Shown here piece after piece: positions 9,416 through 18,900 of a stretch of 64,000 bases of DNA. Source of the stretch: Neodontobutis hainanensis (Eukaryota; Chordata; Actinopteri; Gobiiformes; Odontobutidae); assembly GCA_024349245.1 (NCBI GenBank), contig JALDNG010000775.1:62001-126000 (forward strand). The letters run 5' to 3'. The translations under genes were made by a program, and so were the position numbers. A model generated the notes under the pieces. The model saw only the letters and a program-made list of their open reading frames with translations. It was not told the DNA's origin and did no database searches. The first letter of the stretch is position 1. Every line of letters begins with the position of its first letter.

Positions 9416-11324
9416 TACATACATACACACAAAATCTCTATTGTATGGGACTGCATTGTAGTTTTTGAGTATGAGTGGGTGTGAGTATTTGTAACTATTT
9501 TATCACTCCGACTGACTGTACACATGACATGCTGGTAGTTCGCAGTATACTGTGTGACTTATGTGTTTGAGATTAGGTTTTGGTTGTGTTCAGTGCAGTG
9601 GACTTGCTTATACAACCTGAGGAGGCAGGTGTTATCCTAAAGTTTCTTGAAGGTCTTCAGCGTAATCTGATTGAACAGAGAGCAGGAGGAAGGTTGTTAA
9701 GTGTCATTTTTCCTCCAGGTTGGAAATCTGTGCTTGCTTTTCGCCTTCTTTTTCTTCATGTATGCTGTGTTGACAGTGGAGCTGTTTGGGAAACTTGGTC
9801 AGTCATAAACACAAGCACAGTACATATATTATTATAAACATATTGTGTTTGTCGTATGTATTTAAAACATTGTTAATATAATGTGTATATTGTTTATATT
9901 ATTATCATATATTGATTGTTATATCGATCTTTCTCGTGACTAGAGTGTACTCCAGAGTATCCATGTGTTGGCTTGAGTCGCTACTGCCACTTTCAAAACT
10001 TTGGCAGTGCCCTCCTGACTCTACATACTGTGCACAGGAGACAACTGGAGCGGCATTTTGATGGTAGACAAACTCAAGAACAAGCCCACATCCACAACAC
10101 AAAAGAAAATTCTAGCACACAATTATAGCTTTGCCTGTGCACTGGCTCTAAAACATGTATTCCTAACGACTGTTATTGCTCCATCAATGTACATAGTGCA
10201 GCTGTAAACATTTATAGCAGTTATTCCTGTGGGGAAATTTCTTATCGGCATTCTCCACCAGGGGGCATCCAGCATGTTTTTGATGTTAGTGGGGCTTTGG
10301 TGAGTACCCAAAGAAAACCCACCCGAGCAAGTGGATGTTTTTAGAAAATAAGTGGGGCTCAGTGGCTCAGTGGTAGAGCGCTTGTCCCTGGTGGTTCGAT
10401 TCCCGCTCTCCTCACAGTTCATACTGTCGATGTGTCCTTGGGCAAGACACTCCTTGATTCCAGTGGTGTTCAGGCTGTAACACTGGTGAATTGAAGCTTA
10501 ATGTAAGTCGCTTTGAATAAAAGCATCAGCTAAATGAATAAATGTAAACGTAAGTAAGTAACGTTCCACAATAGTTTGCAGTTGTGTAAGTTTTCTAATC
10601 AAAGTTATCAGTTCAACAACATAAACACTGCTAAAACAGCTTGAAGTGCAATGATGTCATGGTATACCACGTGCCAAGAAATGTATGGCCCTGTCCTCCA
10701 AGTGGTACATGTGTGAAGGATGCCCCAATGCTGCAGTAACGCTCTCAATCAGACTCCATTGAGCCTTTTATTCACATTTCCTCAAGTATGCATCAGACCT
10801 GACTTTGCTGGAAAATATTTTTAATTCTACCGTGATTTTTTGATGTCTACGTTTTTTCATTGATTTGTTAAAGGATACTTTGAGGGAGTGCCGACTGGAT
10901 GATGTAAACTGTTCAACCTACCTGTCCTGGGCTGCCCCACTGTGCCTTATCACCTTTGTTATAATGGTCCAGTTTGTTTTGGTGAACCTTATTGTGGCCG
11001 CCATTATACAGGCCCAAGAGGAGAGCAGGGATGTAAGTCCAAAAGCACACATCACATCTACAAGTCAAATGTTTTTTATTATTATTATGTTGTATTGTGG
11101 TTTAAAAGGTCACAAAAATAACAAGGGACTTGTTTTAAGCCCTGAGTGTAGTCCTCAGTCAGTCTCAAACGTGTACTTCAGGGACATATAATAGAGAGGA
11201 TAGAGTTTTAAAGATCCAACTTGTTTTGTTGAAAATTCACTTATAACTTGCATAACTAGCCTGTCTTTTATTGGAACAGGAGGTGTATCAGAGGCAGCAC
11301 GTTGACCAGGAGCCACCAGAATGA
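677..11324 (+). CDS. Cav3-like (T-type) voltage-gated calcium channel alpha-1 subunit, 3' half of the gene, spliced; 5' end outside the window
   Basis: Cav3 subunits are plasma-membrane channels with four repeats of six helices; each repeat adds one acidic residue to the Ca2+ filter. Exons seen: 677-830, 1760-1823 (tentative), 1931-1999, 3955-4075, 4185-4253, 4329-4501, 4770-4895, 5487-5620, 5693-5782, 6073-6250, 6339-6476, 6556-6665, 6733-6867, 9629-9692 (tentative), 9719-9797, 9944-10073, 10874-11032 and 11280-11324. Filters TQEDWN (II), SKDGWVN (III) and TGDNWSG (IV) give the E/D/D expected of Cav3 in these repeats; Cav1/Cav2 have glutamates and NALCN has a lysine. The III-IV linker and the end of IVS6 are also Cav3-like. 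Single-base frame breaks lie at about 730, 1820, 4375, 4501, 4865, 5515, 6365, 6775 and 10030. These could be consensus errors or pseudogenisation. The II-III linker is about 30 residues and the C-tail about 20, against hundreds in vertebrate Cav3. The family is secure; orthology to a named paralogue is not. Confidence 0.85.
1760..1823 (+). CDS. possible II-III linker exon
   Basis: Flanked by TTGTCCTAG and GTAAGA, this 64-nt stretch reads AHSIISHEDTQTSVTSVSSR in the phase left by the preceding exon. It is Ser/Thr-rich, as cytoplasmic linkers often are. One A too many in the AAAA run near 1820 would leave the wrong phase for the next exon. Support is only splice sites and frame; there is no homology. 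Confidence 0.4.
1931..4253 (+). CDS. channel exons: end of II-III linker and domain III S1-S2
   Basis: Exon 1931-1999 reads PKWFIDHKEWSLFLFSPEQ, matching the conserved WSL-FSP motif just before domain III in Cav3. Exon 3955-4075 carries FRVVCNQINASVKFAHLILL and ends in CITLALERPSISGST, the IIIS1 helix with the typical ERP motif. Exon 4185-4253 is ERLVLTYCDYVFTGLFTLEM, the IIIS2 region. The join between the first two exons is two bases out of phase as written; the later join is in phase. The 1.95-kb intron 2000-3954 shows no recognised feature. Confidence 0.8.
4329..4895 (+). CDS. channel exons: domain III S3-S5
   Basis: Exon 4329-4501 gives IIALGVVIGKDSYCHS, then after a one-base break near 4375 ENVLDGVLVIVSAADVIL and the start of S4, GILKVLRYGL. 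Exon 4770-4895 continues VLKHATRLKLAMDGLLAS and S5, PITNIIIISAVFFFFYGVLG. A T6 run at 4861 needs one more T, and the exon junction lacks one G. S4 has fewer basic residues than the canonical repeat of arginine at every third position. Confidence 0.8.
5487..6250 (+). CDS. channel exons: domain III extracellular loop, pore, S6 and III-IV linker
   Basis: Exon 5487-5620 (LFKEPFFNC..., then ITNKTEC and FNFDNILQ) is the extracellular turret, with N-glycosylation sequons NKT and NLS. Exon 5693-5782 reads ALMSLFVMYSKDGWVNIMYD, the domain III filter with aspartate as ligand. Exon 6073-6250 carries IIIS6 (ALYFLSFIIMSILLLDMF) and a basic linker ending LTQAKMTLTRN. One T is missing in the run near 5515. 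The final exon ends in phase 1, matching the next exon exactly. Confidence 0.85.
6339..6867 (+). CDS. channel exons: domain IV S1-S4 (first copy)
   Basis: Exon 6339-6476 reads ALYYTRYSRVR, then LIHTLCTSLILELLMSGV and the S1 end MLEHYNQT, very close to Cav3 IVS1. Exon 6556-6665 is YIDNLMDYTFYGFFAILI, then the VAFGG motif (S2). Exon 6733-6867 is NCLDLLVLAMSL (S3), then LPINPSLIRTCKVFTLAQ, the start of S4. One G is missing near 6365, and the sequence near 6775 (CTTAAATCG against CTTCGTCG in the second copy) breaks the frame. The duplicate at 14,457-15,963 keeps all three exons open. Confidence 0.85.
7046..7553. mobile_element. non-autonomous DNA transposon with long terminal inverted repeats
   Basis: The left end starts GTATTCACAGCGCTTCACTT. 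The right end, read on the minus strand, starts GTATTCACAGTGCTTCGCTT, and the match continues for about 70 bases (through ATTTCAAAATGGATT). The 508-bp element has no transposase frame. Both TIRs and the interior (for example the stretch with CTCAAGTTCCATCAGGTTGG) look like a family that is abundant in fish genomes, probably of the Tc1/mariner group. The superfamily is from memory and not proven here. Confidence 0.75.
7630..7729 (+). mobile_element. 3' fragment of an interspersed fish repeat
   Basis: The motif GTGTCAGGAAGGGCATCC, followed about 50 bases later by TGGATCCCTCCTGTGGCAAC and CCTGAAGGGAGC, resembles the tail of a repeat common in fish, which I know as a degenerate LINE/SINE 3' end. 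Only the tail is visible. It is also present in the duplicate at about 15,870-15,963. Confidence 0.4.
8655..8898 (+). pseudogene. hAT-type transposase remnant, internally deleted
   Basis: From 8737 one frame gives RTFSALKRVLTQERLEAFML, then TEKEILMTLDNDGVIDRVAE, ending at a TGA at 8896-8898. It resembles the C-terminal end of hAT transposases of the zinc-finger/DUF4371 type found in fish. Just upstream, about 8695-8745, a different frame reads EKEKMLAQEAAKCAELADLF, similar to the basic N-terminal end of the same proteins. The middle, including the catalytic core, is missing, so the copy is dead. Assignment rests on remembered motif similarity. Confidence 0.5.
8916..9013 (+). repeat. GGA/GCA-rich simple repeat
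   Basis: Purine-rich stretch of GAGGAG, CAGCAG and GAGAGG blocks following the hAT remnant within the channel intron. No coding claim is made. Confidence 0.8.
9351..9429 (+). repeat. (AC)n microsatellite with an (ATAC)n end
   Basis: Thirty uninterrupted AC units (9351-9410) are followed by about four ATAC units, inside the large intron between the domain IV S3/S4 exon and the S5 exon. Confidence 0.97.
9629..9692 (+). CDS. possible exon: end of domain IV S4 and S4-S5 linker
   Basis: After an AG acceptor the phase left by the previous exon gives VILKFLEGLQRNLIEQ, which lines up in position and pattern with the VLKLLK...LL segment of Cav3 IVS4-S5. The proposed donor (AAG/GTTGTT) is weak and its phase does not fit the next exon, so the 3' limit is uncertain. 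Confidence 0.35.
9719..11324 (+). CDS. channel exons: domain IV S5, pore, S6 and C-terminus
   Basis: Exon 9719-9797 starts VGNLCLLFAFFFFMYAVLTV and ends ELFGKL, a clear IVS5. Exon 9944-10073 gives ECTPEYPCVGLSRYCHFQNF and, after a missing base near 10030, CTGDNWSGILM, the domain IV filter with aspartate. Exon 10874-11032 continues DTLRECRLDDVNCSTYLSW and S6, VQFVLVNLIVAAIIQAQEES. The last exon, 11280-11324, adds only EVYQRQHVDQEPPE and a TGA. The protein therefore ends about 20 residues after S6, without the long cytoplasmic tail usual in this family. Confidence 0.85.
10351..10555 (+). mobile_element. tRNA-derived SINE in the channel intron
   Basis: A tRNA-like head has a box A (TGGCTCAGTGGTAGAGCG) and a box B (GGTTCGATTCC at 10393-10403). 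It is followed by the fish SINE body motif GTCCTTGGGCAAGACACT and a tail with GTAAGTCGCTTTGAATAAAA and GCTAAATGAATAAATG. It sits between the domain IV filter exon and the S6 exon. Its presence does not by itself affect splicing. Confidence 0.8.
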
Positions 11325-11342
11325 ATAGAATCAAATATTAAT

Positions 11343-11655
11343 GTCATTCATTCATTCATTAATTCATCCATTTATTTATTATTTTTTATTGATCCATTTA
11401 TTCATTCATTTATTCCTTGATTTGTTAATTTATTCATTTATTCATCAATTCATTCATTTATTAATTCATTCATTTATTCATTCATCCATTTATTCATTTA
11501 TTCATTCATTCATACATTTATTATTTCATGAATTTATTCATTCATTTATTCATTCATTCATTAATTCATTTATTCATTTGTTCATTAATTTATTCATTGA
11601 TTCAATTATTCATTCGTTCATTTATTCATTCATTTATTCATTCATTCATTTTAAT
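11343..11655 (+). repeat. (TTCA)n/(TTTA)n microsatellite
   Basis: About 310 bases of imperfect TTCA and TTTA tetramers immediately after the channel stop codon. The 123-residue open frame over it (11341-11712) is a translation of the repeat and not a gene. Confidence 0.95.
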
Positions 11656-13840
11656 AAGTTGTTTATAAATTATTTTGTACATATGTTTATGTTTGTAAAT
11701 ATGTTTGAATAATTAAATAATTACTATAATAATCTCTGATCTCTAATTTTCTTCTTTAACACTGTGTTACTTTTAACCACACACCACCTACAGAGCCTAA
11801 AAATCATAAATAACAATTTATTACATTATTTTTGATGATTTACATCAAACAAGGAAACTAGCCGCTCTTCTAAAGACTAAGTGCATCTGGTGGGTCAGAT
11901 ACCTTTGACCCGACCTGCCCCATACTGCTCCAGTGGAAACGAGGCTCATGTAACTGAGTTGGAGGGATGTCCAACTCATTTTAGTTCAGGGGCCACAGTC
12001 TGAGGAAAAGAGAGAGCAGGAAGTGGACGTCTGAGATCAGTGAGCTGCAGGACAGAACAACACAAGTTTTCCTTCTTTCTGACTGCCATAAGACTCTACC
12101 ATTAGTCAGTCTGTGGAAGATGAAGAATTCTGCCTTAACTCATTTGAAGAGCCCTAACAACCGAATTTCCATTAAATAAAGTTTAAAGGGGATTGTTACG
12201 TAGGCTGACTGGGAAGTGGCTGGACGTTTGTGAATTAAAAGTAATAATGAGCAGAAAACAGAAGCTATAATAAATATCAAAGTGCACAATGTGCAAAAAG
12301 TGCAATGGAGGCTGGTGGAGTTCAGTCCTCTCCAGCAGCAGAACAAAAATGTTTATAACATCCGCTTAAATAACTGGGTAAAAACATTAACACTTTTTAA
12401 AAAGTTATTAACAATAACTATGTTAGAATTCTCTTTGAAATAAGCCAAAAACATAACCCATATTTAAAAACCAATACGATTTACAAACCCTAAAACCAAA
12501 GACTTGTACTCACTGAAACCCCTAAACCATTCAACAACCCACTTTGTTTTCCCTCACATTCCCTGCCTTGGTCTGACCCGGAACCTTTTAGTGTGTTTTT
12601 GTTTCTCTGGGGTCTTTTTGGCCAGAAACCTGGACATATTAAAAGCACATTTAAAACACACTCACTTTTCTCGATACAAGTTCTAATTGTTTCTTCTCTT
12701 ATTTATACAATCATGTGCGATGTCTTTATTTAAGTGCAACTTTGATTTTGTATAAAGTGATGTGTTCTTTAAAAGTGCTAAGTGTATCTTTAAAGTGCTC
12801 AGTGACATGTTCAGTGCGCTGTGCATTTATACATTACGTTAACGACCTGTTACAGGGAATAATAAAGTCATTTTGAGTTTTAAATTAACAGTTATGGATC
12901 TTTCAAAAGTAAATTTGACTTGAAACGTAGACATAAGGCATCCACCCACCCAGTGTGGAACAGGTACCTCTGGTTTGTGCTTGCTCTTTCTAGTCAAACA
13001 AAACATTTACAAAATATAACACTATTGATTTGAACTTTTATTGAAAGGTTAAAAGGTTCTGGTGGCTCCAAATGTGAGAAGGTGGTACTTTTGCTCAATG
13101 GGTGTCCAGTTTTTAAATTTGTGACATTAAGCAAATTAAGGTCTAAGCAATTACAAAAAAAAGTTACATAATATAAAAGTAAACACATCTATTGTTAAAT
13201 ATATAAATTAATAATAATAATCCATCAAAGTGTTTAAAAATAATCAAAACATTGCAAAAACAAAACTGTTTAAAGTAACATGTTACAACAGGATCAACAG
13301 AATGAAAGTTAAGTTTCTAAAAACAAACAACACAATTCTTCAAAGGAACTTTATTTTGTAACAAACAATATGAAGAGAAGGATAGCTCAGAAGAAGTCAG
13401 AGTGAACAAAACTGTGGATAAAGGTTGTAAATTAGAGGATCATAGGCTGTCACTTCTCCTGCGCTCCACCAGAGACCTGCTTCAGGAGAAGGGAGGCTGG
13501 CTGCAGGAGCCTTAGGGACATGGCAGGGCCTTTTTTCACACTCGGCAGCCTCTGTGCAGGACCGAACTGGTCACATTGGCCAGCAGTCCCAAAACCTGGT
13601 CCCAGGTTGGTGCTTTGTCAATGTGCTGTGACATATCCTGTTGTGTAATATTTTTGATATTATGTGTTTTATTCTTGTATACTTATTTAGTTACTCATTT
13701 ATGCATGATGAGTTAATGTTGTGTTTTAAGGTTTATAATCAAGGATTTATATATATTATATCTATGAACATATTAATAGGAAAAGAAAACATAATGATTA
13801 GTTTAATGCACACAGGAAAGATCTAGTTAAAGATAAGAGA
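11656..13840. other. intergenic sequence without a recognised gene
   Basis: AT-rich single-copy-looking DNA with scattered short frames, none resembling a known family. On the minus strand, around 13,630-13,440, a moderately open stretch is followed by an AATAAA near 13,350, but it needs a frameshift to read through and matches nothing I recognise. Confidence 0.5.
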
Positions 13841-13841
13841 C

Positions 13842-14072
13842 ATGTGTCTGCTCCAGAAGGGGTCAGAAAGTAACTGGGACAAAGTTAAAGGCTCTCGCTG
13901 TGAAGAGACAGAGAAACCACCACAAGAGGCTTCAAACTCACAGATGGATCTCTCACATCAAGTCAACACCGTGTACAGTGTGCTGCAGAAACCTAAAAGC
14001 CTGAGGGCACAGCGCCCCTGCAGGACACACAGAACAACACAGACACACCTTATAAAAGTACAAATGTTATTT
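13842..14072 (+). CDS. possible cytoplasmic-tail exon of an immunoglobulin-superfamily receptor, fragment
   Basis: The frame from 13842 includes SHQVNTVYSVLQKPKSLRAQ. NTVYSVLQKP looks like the tyrosine switch motifs (TxYxx[V/I/L]) in the cytoplasmic tails of SLAM/CD244-like and related fish receptors, where a phosphorylated tyrosine recruits SH2-domain adaptors. No extracellular Ig domain or transmembrane exon is visible nearby. An AATAAA lies at about 14,424. It could be the last exon of a decayed gene, or chance. Confidence 0.25.
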
Positions 14073-14461
14073 CTAAGCTTATTGCCATTTTATTTCAAGG
14101 GTTTTTATATTTTAACATTAAGCTTTGTTGTGTAGGAGACCAAATTAAAAAGCAAATGTCAAATGTAATCTTTATATTAAAAGTATTTGTTTTCTTTGCT
14201 CTGGTATCCTGACCTGTTACCCTCAGTCTTTACTTAGATTGTGCTTTTGTGTTGGTCCCACATGAGTAAAAACCCTGATCTGACTCTGAGTGTGTCGGCA
14301 GAGGTTTGTTTAAACTGATGGTTTGTGCCCTCGAGCACTGGTAATCCATCTTTGTAAACGTTATAAAGGATCTTTGAGAAGGATACGACACAGACTCAAC
14401 ATCGATAGAACTAATCAAACCTAAATAAAGAACAAATGAAGACAGAGTTTTAAAGACTCAC

Positions 14462-15113
14462 AGAGGCGAAAATGACCCTAACACGGAACGGTTAGTCACA
14501 TCTAGGCCACTGAGCCCAGTATTGCAGTGTTTGATTGTGGTTGTTAGGCCTTTTGTTGGTTTATTTTTATTTTTTACAGCGCTATATTACACCCGCTACT
14601 CGCGAGTGCGGCGCTTGATCCACACATTGTGCACGAGCCTCATCCTGGAGCTGCTCATGTCAGGGGTGATCATTTTCAATGTCTTTATCATGATGTTGGA
14701 ACATTACAATCAGACTCCGGTAATGTCAACCCACTGCCTCAGGAACATCTCTAAACTATAAGGGCATATTGATTTATTTATTTTTTGTTGTCTGCTTAGT
14801 ACATAGATAATCTCATGGATTACACTTTCTACGGTTTCTTTGCCATCCTCATCATTGACATTGTGCTCAAACCTGTGGCGTTTGGCGGACGGAGGTTTAT
14901 AAATAACAAGTAAGGCACATAAATAAGCGCAAGTCTGTTTTGTCAATAGTGTCTAATGTAATATGTGAACCTTTAGCTGGAATTGTCTGGACCTGCTGGT
15001 GCTGGCGATGTCTCTAATCTTCGTCGTACTCACTGTGCTGAACCTGGACGACAAACTTCCCATTAATCCCAGCCTCATCCGAACCTGCAAAGTGTTCACC
15101 CTTGCACAGAGTA
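14462..15113 (+). pseudogene. duplicated channel exons (domain IV S1-S4) outside the gene
   Basis: Contains the end of the III-IV linker exon (KMTLTRN) and the S1, S2 and S3/S4 exons. All read without frame breaks: ALYYTRYSRVRRLIHTLCTS at about 14,579, YIDNLMDYTFYGFF at about 14,801, and WNCLDLLVLAMSLIFVVLTV at about 14,979 followed by LPINPSLIRTCKVF. The S2 exon here ends FGGRRF where copy 1 has FGGLRF; the arginine is the usual Cav3 residue. No upstream or downstream exons accompany it, so it cannot make a channel alone. Confidence 0.75.
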
Positions 15114-15287
15114 ATACACACATGCAACTTTTATTCATTTCTAAAAATTCTCATAACTTTTGGTGCGTTAATGTGGTCCTCAGAATCTCGGGATGTGTTC
15201 ACATGATTTCAGCTCGTAAGGTCGGAATATATAGCATCGCAGGACTGATGTTTAGACATGTTCATGTGCATTTCTCAAATACAGAAA

Positions 15288-15790
15288 GTATTCACAGCGC
15301 TTCACTTTTTCTACATTTTGTTAAGTTACATCCTTATTTCAAAATGGATTCAATTTATTATTTGCCTCAAAATCCTACAAACTATAGCCCATGATGACAA
15401 CATGAAAGAAGGTTTGAATTCTTTGCAAATTTATTAAAAATGAAAAACAAAAAGCACATGTACATAATTATTTACAGCCAAAACTTTGTTTAAGCTTCGT
15501 TGGCCTAATTACAGCCTCAAGCCTTTTGAGTCTGATGCTATGAGCTGGGCACAACAATGTTTGGGCAGTTTCTCCCAGTCTTCTTTGCAGAACCTCTCAA
15601 GTTCCATCAGGTTGGATGGTTAGCGTGGTGCACATCCATTTTCAGATTTCTCGGAGGTGTTCAAGGCTGGCTCTGTATGGATCACTCAAGGATAAGTTTG
15701 TAAAATTTTGAGGCAAACAATCAATTTAATCCATTTTGAAATAAGGCTGTAACATTACAAAATGTGGAAAAAGCGAAGCACTGTGAATAC
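15288..15790. mobile_element. non-autonomous DNA transposon, second copy
   Basis: Carried along in the duplication. It has the same TIRs (GTATTCACAGCGC at the left; the right end closes with GTGAATAC) and the same interior as the element at 7046-7553, with small indels. It is not an independent insertion, since its flanks are identical too. Confidence 0.75.
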
Positions 15791-15975
15791 TTCACAGATG
15801 CACTGTATTCGAGTTCCGAGGACCACATGAATGCAGCATTACTACAGGTCTATAAAAATAGAGCGTTGTGTCAGGAAGGGCATCCTGGATAAAAATATAT
15901 GCCACTCTAAATATATGGATCCCTCCTGTGGCAACCCTGAAGGAGCAGCTGACACCTACTATTAGATAGCCATAT

Positions 15976-18900
15976 AGAGACCAGAGGAGGCAGAGGCCAC
16001 AGAGAGACGAGCGGAAGCAGAGGCAAGAGAGAGACCAGTGGAGACAGAGAGACCAGAGGGGCATAGGAGGCAGACAGACAAGAGAATGCAGCGGCTACAG
16101 AGAGACCAGAGGAGGCAGAGGCCACAGAGAGACCAGAGGAGGCAGAGGAGGCAGAGAGACCAGAGGAGGCAGAGCCCACAGTGAGACCAGAGGGGCAGAG
16201 GCCACCGAGAGTTCAGAGGAGGCAGAAAGACAGAGAGGCAAGAGGAGTCAGAGAGACGAGAGGAGGCTGAGGCCACAGAGAGAGGCAGAGGAAGCAGAAA
16301 AGGCAGAGAGACCAGAGGAGGCAGAGGCCACAGAGAGACCAGAGGAAGCAGAGGCAATAGAGAGACCAGTGGAGGCAGAGAGACAGAGAGACCAGAGGAG
16401 AGACAGACAGGAGCAGAGGCCACAGAGAGAGGCAGAGAGGCAGAGGCCAGAGAGGAGGCAGAGGCCACAGAGAGACCAGAGAGGCAGGGAGGCAGAGGAC
16501 ACAGACAGACCAGAGGAGGCAGAGAGGCCACAGAGAGACCAGAAGAGGCAGAGAGACCAGAGGAGGCAGAGGAGACAGAGAGACCAGAGGAGGCAGAGGC
16601 CACAGAGAGACGAGCGGAAGCAGAGGCAGAGAGAGAGACCAGTGGAGACAGAGAGACCAGAGGGGGCATAGGAGGCAGACAGACAAGAGAATGCAGCGGC
16701 CACAGAGAGACCAGAGGAGGCAGAGGCCACAGAGACCAGAGGAGGCAGAGGAGGCAGAGAGACCAGAGGAGGCAGAGCCCACAGAGAGAGACCAGAGGGG
16801 CAGAGGCCACCGAGAGTTTAGAGGAGGCAGAAAGACAGAGAGAGACCAGAGGAGGCAGAGGCCACAGAGAGACCAGAGGAGAGGCAGAGGCCACAGAGAG
16901 ACCAGAAGAGGCAGAGGCCACAGAGAGAGAGGAGGCAGAAGGCAGAGAGACCAGTGGAGGCAGAGGAGACAGAGAGACCAGAGGAGGCAGAGGGGCAGAG
17001 AGACCAGAGGAGGCAGAGGCCACAGAGAGACCAGAGAAGGCAGAGGAGGCACAGAGAGACCAGAGGAGGCAGAGGCACAGAGAGACCAGAGGAGGCAGAG
17101 AGACCAGAGGAGGCAGAGGAGGCAGAGGATACAGAGCAGAGGACAGAGAGAGAAGAGGCAGAGAGACAGAGAGACCAGAGGAGGCAGTTAGAGCAGAGGA
17201 GGCAGAGGAGGCAGAGAGACCAGAGGAGGCAGAGGCCACAGAGTGACTAGAGGAGGCAGAGGAGACAGAGAGACCAGAGGAGGCAGAGGCCACCGAGAGA
17301 CGAGAGGAAGCAGAGGAGGCAGAGGCCACAGAGAGACCAGAGGAGGCAGAGAAAGCAGAGAGGCAGAGGGAGGCAGAGAGACCAGTGGAGGCAGAGGAGA
17401 CAGAGCCACAGAGAGACCAGAGGAGGCAGAGAAACAAGAGAAGGCAGAGGCCACAAAGTGATCAGAGGAGGCAGAGGCCACAGAGAGACCAGAGGAGGCA
17501 GAGGCCACAGAGAGACCAGAGGAGGCAGAGAGACTAGTGGAGGTAGAGGAGGCAGAGAGACCAGAGGAGGCAAGAGGCCACAGAGTGACCAGAGGAGGCA
17601 CAGAGTCCAGTGAAGGCAAAGGCCACAGAGAGACCAAAGGAGGCAGAGGAGGCGAGAGACCACAAAAGGCAGATGCTATAGAGAGACCAGAGGAGGCAGA
17701 TACAGAGAGAGCAGAGGAGGCAGAGAGACAGAGAGACCAGAGTAGGCAGAGAGACCAGAGGAGGCAGAGGCAGAGAGAGCAGAGGAGGAAGTGTCAGAGA
17801 GAGAGTAGAGGAGGCAGAGGAGACAGAGAGACCAGAGGAGGCAGAGGCAAGAGAGAGACCAGTGGAAGCAGAGAGACAAGAGGAGGCAGAAGAGGCAGAG
17901 AGACCAGAGGAGGCAGAGGCCAGAGAGACCAGAGGATGCAGAGTACACAGAGAGACCAGAGGAGGCAGAGTTCACAGAAAGACCAGAGGAGGCACAGGCC
18001 GCAGAGAGACCAGAGGAGACAACGGGGCAGGGAGACCAGAGGAAGCAGAGGCCACAGAATAGCGAGAGGAGGCAGAGAGTCCAGAGGAGGCAGAGGCCAC
18101 AGAGAGACAAGAGCAGGCAGAGGAGGCGGAGAGAGCAGAAAGGCTGATGCCAGAGAGAGACCAGAGGAGGCAGAGGCCACAGAGAGACCAGAGGAGGCAT
18201 AGGTCACAGAGAGACCAGTGGAGGCAGAGGCCACAGAGAGACCAGAGCAGGCAGAGGAGGCGGAGAGAGCAGAAAAGGCTGATGCCAGAGAGAGACCAGA
18301 GGAGGCAGAGGCCAGAGAGAGACCAGAGGAGGCATAGGTCACAGAGAGACCAGTGGAGGCAGAGGCCACAGAGAGACCAGGAGGCAGAGGCCACAGAGAG
18401 ACTAGAGGAGACAGAGAGGCAGAGAGAGACCAGAAGAGGCAGAGGCCAGAGAGAGACCAGAGGAGGCAGAGGCAATAGAGAGACCAGTGGAGGCAGAGGA
18501 GGCAGAGAGACCAGAGGAGGCAGAGGCCACAGAGAGACGAGAGGAAGCAGAGGAGGCAAAGAGACCAAAGAAGGCAGAGGCCACAGAACGACCAGAGGAT
18601 GCAGAGGCCACAGAGTGACGAGGAGGCAGAGGCCACAGAGAGACCAGTGCAGGCAGAGGAGCAGAGAGACAAAAGGAGGCAGAGGCCACAGAGAGACCAG
18701 AGGAGGCAGAGGACACAGACAGACCAGAGGAGGCAGAGGCCACAGAGAGACTAGAAGAGGCAAAGGAGACAGAGTGACCAGAGGAGGCAGAGGCCACAGA
18801 GAGACGAGAGGAAGCAAAGGAGGCAGAGAGACCAGAGGAAGGCAGAGGCCACAGAAAGACCAGGGAGGCAAGGAGAGTCTAGAGGAGGCAGAGGCCACAG

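Larger units (their letters stand above)
14457..15963 (+). repeat. 1.5-kb segmental duplication, copy 2
   Basis: Direct copy of 6217-7729 about 8.2 kb downstream, beyond the channel stop codon. Its right end lies next to the start of minisatellite A; its left end follows unrelated sequence. Most differences from copy 1 are one-base length changes. It could be a genuine local duplication or a misplaced haplotype in the assembly. Confidence 0.9.

Noticed and set aside
9236..9525. Frames over the CA repeat
   Set aside because: Runs of Cys-Val or His-Thr come from the (AC)n microsatellite.
10363..10403. A functional tRNA gene suggested by box A and box B
   Set aside because: The downstream body and tail are those of a SINE and no cloverleaf with a full acceptor stem can be drawn; the same applies to the element at 46,793.
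11341..11712. 123-residue frame rich in IHSFIHSFIH
   Set aside because: It is a translation of the (TTCA)n/(TTTA)n microsatellite.
13345..13640. Possible last exon of a minus-strand gene with an AATAAA near 13,350
   Set aside because: The reading frame needs at least one frameshift, and the peptide resembles no family I recognise; too weak to list as a gene.
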